Source: Arcicella sp034519515
GTDB taxonomy: Bacteria; Bacteroidota; Bacteroidia; Cytophagales; Spirosomataceae
Direction: 5' to 3'
Assembly (NCBI GenBank): GCA_034519515.1
Contig: JAXHOK010000053.1
Coordinates: forward strand, 124,001-188,000
DNA: 64,000 nucleotides
Within the stretch, counting starts at the first letter, position 1. Each line of letters opens with the position of its first letter. The translations under genes were made by a program, and so were the position numbers. The notes beneath the pieces were generated by a model that was given only the letters and a program-made list of their open reading frames with translations, was not told the origin of the DNA and made no database searches. Below, in pieces: positions 7,866-16,945 of this stretch.

Positions 7866-8450
7866 ATGTTTCAATTAGACCCGAACAAGAATTACCCAAA
7901 AAAATTATATTCCAAGGCGGTTATTCGCTTTCAAGATTGTGACCCTTTGCGGCATTTGAATAATGCCAAATATTTTGATTATTTCTTCAATGCCCGTGAA
8001 GACCAAGTGGCGGAGGTTTATCAGTTTGATTACAACGATTATTTTGAGCATAATCAGACTTCGTGGGTGGTTTATAATCATCAAATTGCGTATGTTTCTT
8101 CAGCAAAAGTGAGCGAGTGGGTCAAGATTATTTCGTCCATTATTTATTACAATGAAAACACGATTGTTACGGAGTTTGTGATGACCGATGAAGACTGTAA
8201 AACGCTTCGGGCGGTGCTTTGGACTACCTCTAAATACATCAATGTGCCGTCGGGAAAAAAGACAAATCATCAGCCCGAAGTGCAACGTTATTTAGAAACT
8301 ATTTGTGTGGAAGGCGTTGATTTTGAGAACATTACGCTCAATTCAAGAATTAAAACAATCAAAAAAGAATTATTGGAAGGGGTATTTATTGCCACAATGG
8401 ATATTGCCACAATGGATATTGCCACAATGGATATTGCCACAATGGAATAA
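7866..8450 (+). CDS. Acyl-CoA thioesterase, hot-dog (4HBT) fold
   Basis: Residues about 15-150 match the 4-hydroxybenzoyl-CoA / acyl-CoA thioesterase family: VIRFQDCDPLRHLNNAKYFDYF carries the catalytic Asp and the LNN helix start. It would hydrolyse acyl thioesters in the cytoplasm. The last 20 residues are a tandem repeat (IATMD x4) encoded by a 15-bp satellite just before the stop, outside the fold. The next gene starts 9 bp downstream of the stop, suggesting an operon with 5-formyl-THF cyclo-ligase. Confidence 0.88.
   Translation: MFQLDPNKNYPKKLYSKAVIRFQDCDPLRHLNNAKYFDYFFNAREDQVAEVYQFDYNDYFEHNQTSWVVYNHQIAYVSSAKVSEWVKIISSIIYYNENTIVTEFVMTDEDCKTLRAVLWTTSKYINVPSGKKTNHQPEVQRYLETICVEGVDFENITLNSRIKTIKKELLEGVFIATMDIATMDIATMDIATME
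8388..8447 (+). repeat. 15-bp tandem repeat at the end of the thioesterase gene
   Basis: The unit ATTGCCACAATGGAT is repeated at 8388-8402, 8403-8417 and 8418-8432. A fourth unit, 8433-8447, differs in the last base. The unit length is a multiple of three, so copy-number change would lengthen the tail by five residues without a frameshift. Confidence 0.95.
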
Positions 8451-8459
8451 AATGAAACC

Positions 8460-9032
8460 ATGAATAAATTAACCCTCAGAAAACATTATCTCACTAAAAG
8501 AAAAGCTCTTGCTGTGGAAGAAATTTTGGAAAAAAGTCAGCAGATTTGTGATTTTTTTTTTCAAGAAATTGACCTAAAATCCGTTCAATATTTACATATT
8601 TTTTTACCCATCCGAAAGCAAAATGAAATAGATACATTCTTGATAATCAAAAGATTACAGACAGAATATTCATCCATAAAAATTGTTGTATCTCAAAGCA
8701 TTTTTGACACTTTCGAGATGCAACATTTCGTTTTGGAAGAATCTCAATTATCGGAAAACAAATGGGGCATTTTAGAACCTTCGGGCAAGGGCGAAGAAGT
8801 AAAACCTGAAACGATTGATGTAATAATTATTCCTCTACTAATCTTTGATAAACAGGGAAATCGAGTGGGATATGGTAAAGGATTTTATGATAGATTTCTC
8901 CAAAAATGTAGTCCGAATGCTTTAAAAGTGGGGATTTGTTTGGAAGAACCCATTGAACAGATTGAGGATTTGAATGAGTTTGATGTGAAGACGGATGTTT
9001 GTGTTACGCCTTTTGTGGTTTGGCGGTTTTAA
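8460..9032 (+). CDS. 5-formyltetrahydrofolate cyclo-ligase
   Basis: The 190-residue protein catalyses ATP-dependent conversion of 5-formyl-THF to 5,10-methenyl-THF. The family signature NRVGYGKGFYDRFL (about 140-153) and N-terminal KHYLTKRKAL are present. Length is typical for the YgfA/MTHFS family. It follows the thioesterase gene by 9 bp on the same strand. A dispersed repeat containing a hairpin lies 14 bp beyond the stop and may end the transcript. Confidence 0.93.
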   Translation: MNKLTLRKHYLTKRKALAVEEILEKSQQICDFFFQEIDLKSVQYLHIFLPIRKQNEIDTFLIIKRLQTEYSSIKIVVSQSIFDTFEMQHFVLEESQLSENKWGILEPSGKGEEVKPETIDVIIIPLLIFDKQGNRVGYGKGFYDRFLQKCSPNALKVGICLEEPIEQIEDLNEFDVKTDVCVTPFVVWRF

Positions 9033-9045
9033 CTTATTGGTTTTT

Positions 9046-9114
9046 CTACGATTTATATGGAAAATTCATTTGACTATCAACGTCGGGGAGGTTTTGAACC
9101 TCCCCGACGTTAGT
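9046..9114. repeat. Dispersed repeat with 15-bp hairpin, copy 1
   Basis: A unique-looking left part (9046-9078) is followed by a perfect hairpin, AACGTCGGGGAGGTT (9079-9093) and its complement (9097-9111). A diverged homologue lies at 36101-36169 with the same left part and the same hairpin position. Confidence 0.85.
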
Positions 9115-9141
9115 TCCCGTACAGATCATTGCTGAACCAAC

Positions 9142-9378
9142 TTATTTTAAAGCCTCGAAAATTATACGAATGATAACTGCACCCAAGAAAAATAATATCC
9201 CTAAGAGCATGATTATTCCGACAATAAACAGAATAACTATTCTACCTTGGATGGTAAAAGATTTGTCTTCCGCCTCTTTTTTCAAATCCGAAATGGATTT
9301 TTTGCCTTTATTTTTTAGTCATAGAAACGTAATTCCAATTGCTCCGCTGATTAATTCTAAAATAAAAGAACTTCCCAT
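9142..9378 (-). pseudogene. Small membrane protein gene with an in-frame TGA
   Basis: Read from ATG 9378, the frame gives 19 residues (MGSSFILELISGAIGITFL), a TGA at codon 20 (9319-9321), then continues without another stop for 58 residues. The second part has a charged stretch and one membrane helix (IVILFIVGIIMLLGILFFLG) and ends FEALK. The frame is continuous, so this looks like one 78-residue protein with a nonsense change, perhaps TGG to TGA, or a sequencing error. It starts 18 bp after purF on the same strand. No function is recognised. Confidence 0.55.
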
Positions 9379-9395
9379 ATTATTTTTCTCTCAGA

Positions 9396-11288
9396 CTAAT
9401 AAGCCCGAATCTCAACACCTTTCATAAAATTCACAAAGGCAGTATTCACCACTCTATTACCGCCTGGGGTTGGGTAATTTCCTGTGAAATACCAATCGCC
9501 CGTGTCATTTGGACAGGCTTTATTCAAGTTTTCAACGGTTTGATAAATGATGGATAATTCGGCTTTCATATTGCTGGGTTTTACTAAATCAGCAATTTTC
9601 TCAGAAATTTCTTCCACCGTAAAAGGCTCGTAAATGGCTTTTACATAATTCTCTTGGGTGGCAGTTCCCATTTCGATTGCCGCCACACAACGCCCCAGAG
9701 TATCTTCTAAGATTTCATCCAAATTTCTCTCCAATAATAATTCATAAGCCGCACGGAAAGCCACAAATTCTTTCATTCTCGACATATCAATTCCGTAACA
9801 ATCGGGGTAACGAATCTGTGGAGCAGACGAAACGATAACGATTTTTTTAGGTCCTAATTTATCTAATAAAGTGATAATAGAACGTTCCAGCGTAGTTCCA
9901 CGCACGATAGAATCATCAATCAATACTACATTATCAACACCTTTTTTGATAACTTCAAAGGTTGTATCATACACGTGTGCAACCATATCATTACGGTCGG
10001 CATCGTTGGTGATGAAGGTACGAAGTTTTACGTCTTTTGAGATTAATTTTTCTACCCTTGGGCGGAAAGTTAATAAATCATCAAGGTCTTTTTCAAATAA
10101 AATTCCTTCCAAAATTGCCTTTTTACGTTCTTTTGCCAAATGGTCTTCCAAGCCTTCAATCATACCCAAAAAGGCTGTTTCGGCAGTGTTTGGAATATAC
10201 GAAAATACGGTATTTTTTAGGTCGTAATCAACCTCTTGGAGAACTTGTGGAATCGCTAAACGTCCTAATTGCTTGCGTTCAGCATAGATATTGGGGTCGG
10301 AAGCCCGTGAAAAATAGATGCGTTCAAAACTACAAGATTTCCTCTCGATGGGGTCGATAAACTTCTTTTCCGAATAACTTCCATCTTTATTAACTATCAA
10401 GGCATGACCAGGTTTTACTTCCTTAATTTCATCATAATTACAGTTAAAACTGGTCTTAATTGCTTGTTTTTCAGATGCCACCACCACTACTTCATCATCG
10501 GCATAATAAAATGCTGGTCTGATACCTGCCGGATCTCTCGCTACAAAAGCTGCCCCATATCCTGTGAGTCCACACATGGCATATCCACCATCAAAATCTC
10601 GACAAGAGCGTTGCAGAACTCGTTGTAAATCAATGTTTTCCTCAATAATATCTGACAATTCTGGATTTTGAAATTCACTTCTGAAATAATCAAATTGGCG
10701 TTGGTTTTCTTCGTCCAAAAAATGTCCAATTTTTTCCATCACCGTTACCGTATCAACTCTTTCTTTGGGATGTTGCCCCAACGAAACCAGTTTATCAAAC
10801 AATTCATCCACATTGGTCATGTTGAAGTTTCCTGCCATCACCAAGTTTCGAGAACGCCAATTGGACTGTCTGAGCATAGGGTGACAGTTTTCGATTTCAT
10901 TCTGCCCGTGCGTTCCATAGCGAAGATGCCCTAAAAGAACCTCGCCCGAAAAGGCAATATTTTCTTGAATCCAATGAGCATCTTTTGAGTGTTCTTTGTT
11001 TCCTTTGAAGGCTTTCTGAAATTTTTTGTGGATTTTCCTGAAAATATCAGGCACGGCATTCTGTTCGACCGAACGATAGCGACTGATGTAGCGATGTCCT
11101 GCTGGCACATCAATTTTGATATTGGCAACACCTGCTCCGTCTTGCCCTCGATTTACTTGTTTTTCCATCATCAAATACAATTTATTCAAGCCATAAAGGG
11201 GCGTATTGTACTTGTTGATATAATACTGGTAATCTTTCCGAAGACGGATAAGTGCGATGCCGCACTCGTGTTTAATTGCGTCAGACAT
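9396..11288 (-). CDS. purF: Amidophosphoribosyltransferase
   Basis: This 630-residue enzyme catalyses the first committed step of purine synthesis, making phosphoribosylamine from PRPP and glutamine. The N-terminal Ntn glutaminase nucleophile is likely C9 (KHECGIALIR), exposed after removal of a short leader. The PRPP loop VVLIDDSIVRGTT lies near residues 461-473. It is the long Bacteroidota form, about 130 residues longer than E. coli PurF. It appears to be followed by the broken small membrane gene. Confidence 0.93.
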   Translation of the reverse strand: MSDAIKHECGIALIRLRKDYQYYINKYNTPLYGLNKLYLMMEKQVNRGQDGAGVANIKIDVPAGHRYISRYRSVEQNAVPDIFRKIHKKFQKAFKGNKEHSKDAHWIQENIAFSGEVLLGHLRYGTHGQNEIENCHPMLRQSNWRSRNLVMAGNFNMTNVDELFDKLVSLGQHPKERVDTVTVMEKIGHFLDEENQRQFDYFRSEFQNPELSDIIEENIDLQRVLQRSCRDFDGGYAMCGLTGYGAAFVARDPAGIRPAFYYADDEVVVVASEKQAIKTSFNCNYDEIKEVKPGHALIVNKDGSYSEKKFIDPIERKSCSFERIYFSRASDPNIYAERKQLGRLAIPQVLQEVDYDLKNTVFSYIPNTAETAFLGMIEGLEDHLAKERKKAILEGILFEKDLDDLLTFRPRVEKLISKDVKLRTFITNDADRNDMVAHVYDTTFEVIKKGVDNVVLIDDSIVRGTTLERSIITLLDKLGPKKIVIVSSAPQIRYPDCYGIDMSRMKEFVAFRAAYELLLERNLDEILEDTLGRCVAAIEMGTATQENYVKAIYEPFTVEEISEKIADLVKPSNMKAELSIIYQTVENLNKACPNDTGDWYFTGNYPTPGGNRVVNTAFVNFMKGVEIRAY

Positions 11289-11743
11289 GACCTTGCTTTG
11301 TGATTTTTTTGAACTAAAAGAACCTGATTAATTTGAAAATTTGGCAATTTGAAAATTAATTAATAAAGTTTAATTAATTGATTTTTAGATAATTATAAAT
11401 TTTTATCTAAAAATCTAAAAGCTAATATTTCAGGATTTAAAATTAAGAATGATAATATTTATGAAAAATATTCGAAGCTCGGATAATTTTCAAATTACAA
11501 TATTTTCAAATTTTCAAATCCCATTTTTATGTGGGTTCAGTAAATTTTCGCAATAAATCTTGATTAAATGATAACAAGAGGTGGGTTATTTTTGTGTTAG
11601 CAAAATTAGGGAAATTTTGTGGGAAAGTACCAAATTAAACCATAAGATTTAGGTCTAAAACTTAATAATAAAAGATAAAAAAAATACCTTACTCAACTTT
11701 TATAAAAAAGCTGGAAGAGGTATTTTTGGCATTTTTTTATATT
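11289..11743. other. 455-bp AT-rich gap upstream of purF
   Basis: No gene is seen. It contains a 12-bp inverted repeat GATTTTTAGATA at 11380-11391 with its complement at 11404-11415. AATTTGAAAAT words near 11330-11360 have inverted counterparts near 11486-11522. The purF promoter presumably lies at the left end. Confidence 0.5.
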
Positions 11744-11986
11744 TTATCCTCCACTCACAGGCGGAATCAAAGCAATTTCGTCTTGTTCAGTCAATAATAA
11801 ATCTGCTTCGGCGTATTCACTATTAACGGCGACTAAGAGAGATTTTATTTCTTTTAATTTAGGAAAATCACCCTTCAATTTATCCAAAACTGCTTGAACA
11901 TCAGACAGTTGCTCCATTTCTATTTCAGTAATATTGTTGCCCACAATATCTTTGGTTATCCCGAAAAGATTGATTTTGTATTTCAT
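11744..11986 (-). CDS. moaD: Molybdopterin synthase sulfur-carrier subunit (MoaD/ThiS family)
   Basis: This 80-residue ubiquitin-like protein ends in the required Gly-Gly (PPVSGG), which is adenylated and thiocarboxylated to donate sulfur. The sequence KYKINLFGITKDIVG and the spacing favour MoaD over ThiS. No other moa gene is adjacent. It matters here because the molybdopterin nitrate reductase at 30-34 kb needs the cofactor. Confidence 0.85.
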   Translation of the reverse strand: MKYKINLFGITKDIVGNNITEIEMEQLSDVQAVLDKLKGDFPKLKEIKSLLVAVNSEYAEADLLLTEQDEIALIPPVSGG

Positions 11987-12075
11987 TTTATTCTGTTTCA
12001 GAATTTTTAGCCAATCAAATTAATGAAAATCCGTGCCACCGCTTTGAACGGTGGTACAGATTCGCCAAAAAATAA

Positions 12076-12408
12076 TTACGCCTCGCCAATTGGTCCACGA
12101 TAGGGCATTGGAAACTGAAACCCAATTTGTCCTTGGTCTTCGGCAATGGCTCCGTAAGCCTCTTCGTAGCGTTGGATGTTTTCTTTTAAGGCATTTAGAA
12201 GACGATAGGCGTGGTCGGGTGTGATGATGACTCTTGACTTCACCCGTGCCTTCGGAAGTCCTGGCATCATTTTGATAAAATCTATTACGAACTCACTTTG
12301 CGAGTGTGCAATCATTGCCAAATTTACATATTCACCCTCAGCCATTTCTTCTGATAGTTCTACATTTATTTGATTCTCTTCTGGTTGTTGTTGTACTTGC
12401 TTTGCCAT
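12076..12408 (-). CDS. DUF3467 family protein
   Basis: The 110-residue protein starting MAKQVQQQPEENQ matches the DUF3467 family: FVIDFIKMMPGLPKARVKSRVIITPDHAYRLL. Its function is unknown. The frame is open for 29 codons upstream, but that part is encoded by intergenic hairpin words, so the ATG at 12408 is the better start. It lies 90 bp upstream of moaD on the same strand. Confidence 0.85.
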   Translation of the reverse strand: MAKQVQQQPEENQINVELSEEMAEGEYVNLAMIAHSQSEFVIDFIKMMPGLPKARVKSRVIITPDHAYRLLNALKENIQRYEEAYGAIAEDQGQIGFQFPMPYRGPIGEA

Positions 12409-12412
12409 GTTT

Positions 12413-12500
12413 TCGATGTTCGGTTTCCGATGCTCGATGTTCGACTTGTGTGATGTAATGGTTTCTAAAACCAAGCATCGAACATCGAACAACAAACATC
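12413..12500. repeat. Intergenic hairpin of GATGTTCGA words
   Basis: Words such as GATGCTCGATGTTCGA (12429-12444) face imperfect complementary words (about 12475-12500), giving a hairpin between the divergent DUF3467 and HAD genes. The same words recur at other gene borders in the window. Confidence 0.6.
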
Positions 12501-12582
12501 CAAAATATTTGTTTTTACAAAAGTATAAATTAATGATAGCTTAACAAAAATCAGTCCTAAATTGCGTAAACTTTAACTCGAT

Positions 12583-13281
12583 ATGACCTACAAACACATC
12601 TTTTTCGACCTCGACCACACCCTTTGGGATCATAACACCAATTCACGCATTGCCCTTCAAGAAGTCTATGAAGCTTTTAATTTAGCCGAAATCGGCATTG
12701 CTTCTGCCCATAGTTTTTATCTTAATTTTAATGAAATAAACCATCAATTATGGGATAAATATGAAGCGGGACAAATCAGTCAATTTGACCTAAGACACCA
12801 GCGTTTTCGACTGATTTTCAATCAATTAGGGGTAAATAATCATGAACTCTGTGATATTATTTCAGAATCTTATATGGAGATTTCCACTAAAAAACCGAAC
12901 CTTTTGCCCAATGCCCACGAGATTCTACAATACCTTGAACCCAAATATCCGCTTCATATTATTACTAATGGTTTTGATGAAGTGCAATCTGTGAAAATGG
13001 AAGCGGGGAAAATTACCCATTTTTTTCGTGAAATAATCACCTCTCAAAACTCAGGTTATAAAAAACCCGATGCCCGAATTTTTGAATATGCTTTGCAAAA
13101 AGTGGGGGCATCCGCATCGGAATGTTTAATGATTGGGGATAGTTTTCAGTCGGATATTGTGGGGGCTACTCGTGCGGGAATTGATGCCGTTTTTTTTAAT
13201 CCTGAACAACGAAATCAAGAAATTTCTATCAGCCCTAAATACGAAATACAGGATTTGGATGAGTTGAGGAGGATTTTGTAG
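12583..13281 (+). CDS. HAD-superfamily hydrolase, YjjG-like (house-cleaning nucleotidase)
   Basis: The 232-residue protein has HAD motif I FFDLDHTLWD (nucleophile D9, acid D11), motif II with IITNG, motif III in SGYKKPDARIF, and motif IV GDSFQSDIVGA. Similarity in length and N-terminus is to YjjG-type noncanonical pyrimidine nucleotidases, though other HAD phosphatases cannot be excluded. It is cytoplasmic and appears to be transcribed alone. Confidence 0.88.
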   Translation: MTYKHIFFDLDHTLWDHNTNSRIALQEVYEAFNLAEIGIASAHSFYLNFNEINHQLWDKYEAGQISQFDLRHQRFRLIFNQLGVNNHELCDIISESYMEISTKKPNLLPNAHEILQYLEPKYPLHIITNGFDEVQSVKMEAGKITHFFREIITSQNSGYKKPDARIFEYALQKVGASASECLMIGDSFQSDIVGATRAGIDAVFFNPEQRNQEISISPKYEIQDLDELRRIL

Positions 13282-13498
13282 GGGAATGATGAAGGTATAT
13301 CAAAACTCTTTTTCATCAATATTCCCCAATTGAGATAACTTCTTGATTGGATAAAACTTGTCATTGATTCCGACTTCGACCGAAAGCCCCTGTTTAGTAG
13401 ATGAGCGGAAAGAAACGTTCATACAAACGACTCTTACAAAATATTCATTGGGTATCGGTTAAAGAATTTCTTATCCGTGAAAATGTAAATAGGTCGGT

Positions 13499-14314
13499 AT
13501 GTTTGATGTTAGTTTTGCAGAGATAAAATCACAAATTATACATATGGATTATCAATTACTATTAATGTGCTGTGCGGCTCTTTTGGCGGGTTTTGTGGAT
13601 TCAATTGTGGGCGGAGGAGGCTTAGTGCAAGTGCCAGCTTTGTTTATTCTGTATCCTCATTTTGCCATTCCCCGTATCATTGGTACAAATCGTTTTTCTT
13701 CTTTTATGGGTACAGCAGTGGCGGGTTATCAGTATTCCAAAAAAGTGCAAATTCCTTGGCAGACAGTTGTTTACGCAGGTATTGGGGCGGGTGTGATGGC
13801 ATATTTGGGAGCAAAGATTTCTGGATTAATTGAAGAACAAATCCTGAAACCCATCATCTTGGTATTGATGACCGCCATTGCGATTTATACTTTTAAAAAG
13901 AAAGATTTAGGACATAACGAAAACCTCAAATACGAGCTTACGAAAGTACCGATTTACGGATTAGTCATTGGCTCAATGGCGGGTTTTTACAACGGTTTTG
14001 TCGGTCCAGGCACGGGGAGTTTATTGGTCTTTGGCTTTGTCAGTATCATTGGTTACGGCTTTTTGAAGGCTTCGGCAGTGTCAAAAGTAGTGAACGTGAT
14101 TGCGGACGTTGCCTCTTTGGGATTTTTCATTACGCAAGGCTACGTTCAGTTTGAAATCGCCATCCCGATGATGGTTTGCAACATGACAGGCTCATATTTA
14201 GGTAGTAAAATGGCAATTCTGAAAGGCAATGAATTTGTGAGAAATTTCTTCCTTTTTGTGATTTTTGCTTTGATTTTGCGGTTTGGGTGGGATGTATTTA
14301 AAGCAAATTTATAG
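13499..14314 (+). CDS. TauE/SafE family permease (sulfite/organosulfonate exporter-like)
   Basis: The 271-residue protein has about eight membrane segments and the family glycine-rich N-terminus GFVDSIVGGGGLVQVPAL, with an internal repeat around GFYNGFVGPGTGSLL. Members export sulfite or small organic anions at the inner membrane. The substrate cannot be told from the sequence. The start at 13499 gives a 16-residue leader before MDYQLLL, and the ATG at 13547 is an alternative. Confidence 0.88.
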   Translation: MFDVSFAEIKSQIIHMDYQLLLMCCAALLAGFVDSIVGGGGLVQVPALFILYPHFAIPRIIGTNRFSSFMGTAVAGYQYSKKVQIPWQTVVYAGIGAGVMAYLGAKISGLIEEQILKPIILVLMTAIAIYTFKKKDLGHNENLKYELTKVPIYGLVIGSMAGFYNGFVGPGTGSLLVFGFVSIIGYGFLKASAVSKVVNVIADVASLGFFITQGYVQFEIAIPMMVCNMTGSYLGSKMAILKGNEFVRNFFLFVIFALILRFGWDVFKANL

Positions 14315-14656
14315 AATTGTTTACGCAAACAACTTTCTATTTTTCAAGTGTTTATTTAAGGTTTGAAGACTACCAACTTCCGCATTTTTAGCCATCTTAT
14401 AATCCTCATCCGAAGGAGTAATTACCAAAATTGGGATATTCCCTTAATTTTGCGAAGCAATTTAATTTCCACGACTTACCATCCAATTTACTAGTCTGGA
14501 TTCCCCAATCCAATACCAAAAAACGAAAAATTAATACCGTAATCGTAACATTTAAAATTTATTTTACGGTATTAATCTACTGTAATATGCTCAATCTCTT
14601 CGTAAATATTTCATCTAAAACAACTCATTTCATAACATCATCCGTATTTTTACACC
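14315..14656. other. 342-bp gap before nuoD
   Basis: Apart from a possible gene remnant on the minus strand (14321-14440), I see only AT-rich sequence. It contains an inverted word ACGGTATTAAT around 14538-14576. The nuoD promoter is expected here. Confidence 0.5.
14321..14440 (-). pseudogene. Possible gene remnant, about 40 codons
   Basis: The minus strand is open for GNIPILVITPSDEDYKMAKN and on to a stop, ending NRKLFA, just after an in-frame stop. It has no start except an internal ATG. The composition looks protein-like, but no family is recognised. It may be the decayed 3' end of a lost gene. Confidence 0.3.
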
Positions 14657-15871
14657 ATGAAACCAATCCAATATCAATACAAACCTGAGAACTTTAAACT
14701 TTCTGACCCCAACAAGTACCAATTGCAAAACTTAAAGTCGGAAGAGATGATTTTGTCTTTGGGTCCACAGCATCCTTCAACGCACGGAGTTTTGCGGATG
14801 GAGGTTATTTCAGACGGTGAACTCATTGTGGACGTTGTGCCGCATTTGGGGTATCTTCACCGCTGTTTCGAGAAGCACGCCGAGTCATTGCCCTTCAACC
14901 AAATCATCCCCTACGTGGACAGAATGGACTATTTGGCTGCCATGAACTCGGAACACGCTTACGTGATGGGCGTAGAGAAAATGCTGGATTTGACGGGTAA
15001 ACTCCCCAAACGTATTGAATATATCAGGGTTTTAGTGGCTGAAATGAACCGCTTGGCTTCGCATTTTGTAGCCATCGGCACGTATGGCTTGGATATTGGG
15101 GCATACACGGCTTTTCTTTGGGTTATGCGTGATAGAGAGCATATTCAACGCCTTTTGGAATGGATTTGCGGAGCAAGGATGTTGTATAATTACATCTGGG
15201 TGGGTGGACTTTTTTATGATTTGCCCGTAGGTTTTGAGGAACGTTGTACCGAATTTATCAAATACTTGAAACCCAAAATGATTGAATTGCGAGAGTTGAT
15301 TATTGAGAACAAAATCTTTGTCCAACGAACCGCCAATGTAGGAATTTTACCGATGGATTTAGCCATAAATTATGGTTGTACGGGTCCCGTTTTGCGGGGT
15401 TCTGGTTTGAAATTTGACCTTCGGAAAGTGGACGGATATTCAGTTTATCCAGAAATGGATTTTGATATTCCCATCGGCACAGGCGAAATGGGAACAGTTG
15501 GCGACTGTTGGGATAGAAATTATGTGCGGGTACAGGAATGTGATGAGTCCATCAAAATTATTGAGCAATGTCTCATCCAACTAACGAATGACCATAAACG
15601 TACCCAAGAATTTGACCCACAAGCCTTAGTTCCCAAAAAAATCCGTCCGCAAGCAATGGATTTTTATGCCCGAGCCGAAAACCCAAAGGGCGAATTAGGC
15701 TTCTTTTTCCGCACGGATGGACGTTCGGATATTCCTGTACGCTTGAAAGCTCGTGCCTGTTCGTTGCATAATCTTTCTATCATTCCAGAAATCAGTCGGG
15801 GAACGATGTTGGCGGATTTAGTAGCAATTATTGGGTCGATGGACTTAGTGATGGGGGAAGTGGATAGGTAA
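14657..15871 (+). CDS. nuoD: NADH-quinone oxidoreductase subunit D (49-kDa subunit)
   Basis: The 404-residue protein is the NuoD subunit at the quinone-binding interface of respiratory complex I. Family hallmarks are LGPQHPSTHGVLRM near the N-terminus, PHLGYLHRCFEKHAES, and the C-terminal DLVAIIGSMDLVMGEVDR. No other nuo gene is adjacent, so the complex I genes are split in this genome or this is a detached copy. The N-terminus lacks the NuoC fusion seen in some bacteria. Confidence 0.95.
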   Translation: MKPIQYQYKPENFKLSDPNKYQLQNLKSEEMILSLGPQHPSTHGVLRMEVISDGELIVDVVPHLGYLHRCFEKHAESLPFNQIIPYVDRMDYLAAMNSEHAYVMGVEKMLDLTGKLPKRIEYIRVLVAEMNRLASHFVAIGTYGLDIGAYTAFLWVMRDREHIQRLLEWICGARMLYNYIWVGGLFYDLPVGFEERCTEFIKYLKPKMIELRELIIENKIFVQRTANVGILPMDLAINYGCTGPVLRGSGLKFDLRKVDGYSVYPEMDFDIPIGTGEMGTVGDCWDRNYVRVQECDESIKIIEQCLIQLTNDHKRTQEFDPQALVPKKIRPQAMDFYARAENPKGELGFFFRTDGRSDIPVRLKARACSLHNLSIIPEISRGTMLADLVAIIGSMDLVMGEVDR

Positions 15872-15873
15872 AA

Positions 15874-15957
15874 AGTCGTAAGTCTTTAAGTCGTAAGTCT
15901 TTGAGTCATAAGTTGCAAATACACCACTTAAGACCTACGACTTAAAGACTTACGACT
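15874..15957. repeat. Hairpin of AAGTCGTAAGTC words
   Basis: AGTCGTAAGTCTTT is repeated from 15874 and is complemented by words ending TTACGACT at 15957. It lies just 3' of nuoD. Similar words occur near 17200 and 53505-53590. Confidence 0.75.
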
Positions 15958-15968
15958 CCCACAAAAAC

Positions 15969-15999
15969 AAATAAGCCCCTGAAAATCAAGGGCTTATTT
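15969..15999. terminator. Bidirectional terminator between nuoD and AraC gene
   Basis: AAATAAGCCC (15969-15978) pairs with GGGCTTATTT (15990-15999). A and T tracts on both sides suit termination of both converging transcripts. Confidence 0.8.
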
Positions 16000-16018
16000 T
16001 ATACACAACAACAATAAT

Positions 16019-16945
16019 TTACAGATTCATTAATGATTCTCTTCTACGCATCTTACCCGCAGGAATGCCAAACATCATCTTGAAACGACGACAGAAATAG
16101 GCGGTATCTTTATAACCCACATCCGCCCCGATGGCACGAATAGATTTCTTAGAAGTTCTCAATAAGCCAACAGCCGCTTCCATTCTTTGGTATTCAATAT
16201 AATCCTGTGGATTGATTCCCGTCAGCATTTTGAAATACTGCCCAACATAATCTTCCGAAACGTTTGCTACGTTTGCCAATACTTTGTTTGACAAATCCCC
16301 TCCGATATTATCCTTTATATAAGCAAAAATATCAATTAATCTTGGGTCTTTGAAATAAGTACTATTGGTGGCTAATTGTTCAACAAACAAACGGTTTTTG
16401 ATGATAAAACGAATAATCTCAATGACAATTTCTTCAGTTTTTATCTTGATTACTCGTCCTTTTCCCAAATCGTCCACCATATCTTCCTTCAAAATCTCGG
16501 CTAATAAGTGGGCTAATTTATCGTCTCTTTTTATCAAAAATGGAGGAATATCCAATGAAGTAAAGAAGTTTACTGAATCAAAAACCTTAGCCTCAAAAGC
16601 CACCATTCCGAAAGAATTTTCGATATGTCCGATTCTTGAAGGTTCTAAATTTGGCTCAAAATATAACTCACGGTGAGTCATAAATTCTTCGTTTGAAATA
16701 GCCTTGGGTTTATCGGCATTTCCGTAAGTGATGGAGAGCATTTTTCCACCTGGAATAAATAGCATATCACCTTCTTCAACATGGACGGCTTCTTCGCCAT
16801 AAGAAACTTCACCGTTGTACAAAATCAAGAGTGTGTTCTCTACATCATAAAAATTCTTAATACGTATGGGTTGTAATATTCTAATGTTGCGTGACTTGAT
16901 AAACTTCACCCCCAGTGATTCAATTATCTTATTATAGTCTTCCAT
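16019..16945 (-). CDS. AraC-family transcriptional regulator
   Basis: The 308-residue protein has an N-terminal cupin-like sensor part (about 1-150) and a C-terminal pair of AraC helix-turn-helix motifs (about 205-300). Visible segments are VANVSEDYVGQYFKMLTGINP, with the end of the second motif in DVGYKDTAYFCRRFKMMFG. The effector is unknown. It is transcribed alone and converges with nuoD. Its role cannot be tied to a neighbour. Confidence 0.9.
   Translation of the reverse strand: MEDYNKIIESLGVKFIKSRNIRILQPIRIKNFYDVENTLLILYNGEVSYGEEAVHVEEGDMLFIPGGKMLSITYGNADKPKAISNEEFMTHRELYFEPNLEPSRIGHIENSFGMVAFEAKVFDSVNFFTSLDIPPFLIKRDDKLAHLLAEILKEDMVDDLGKGRVIKIKTEEIVIEIIRFIIKNRLFVEQLATNSTYFKDPRLIDIFAYIKDNIGGDLSNKVLANVANVSEDYVGQYFKMLTGINPQDYIEYQRMEAAVGLLRTSKKSIRAIGADVGYKDTAYFCRRFKMMFGIPAGKMRRRESLMNL

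Noticed and set aside
12409..12495. Upstream extensions of several genes (also 34083-34145, 37794-37952, 41685-41801, 45319-45384, 52633-52722, 53459-53548)
   Set aside because: These in-frame extensions are encoded by intergenic hairpin words or unsupported spacer and do not look like conserved protein. Internal ATGs giving a signal peptide or family N-terminus were chosen instead.
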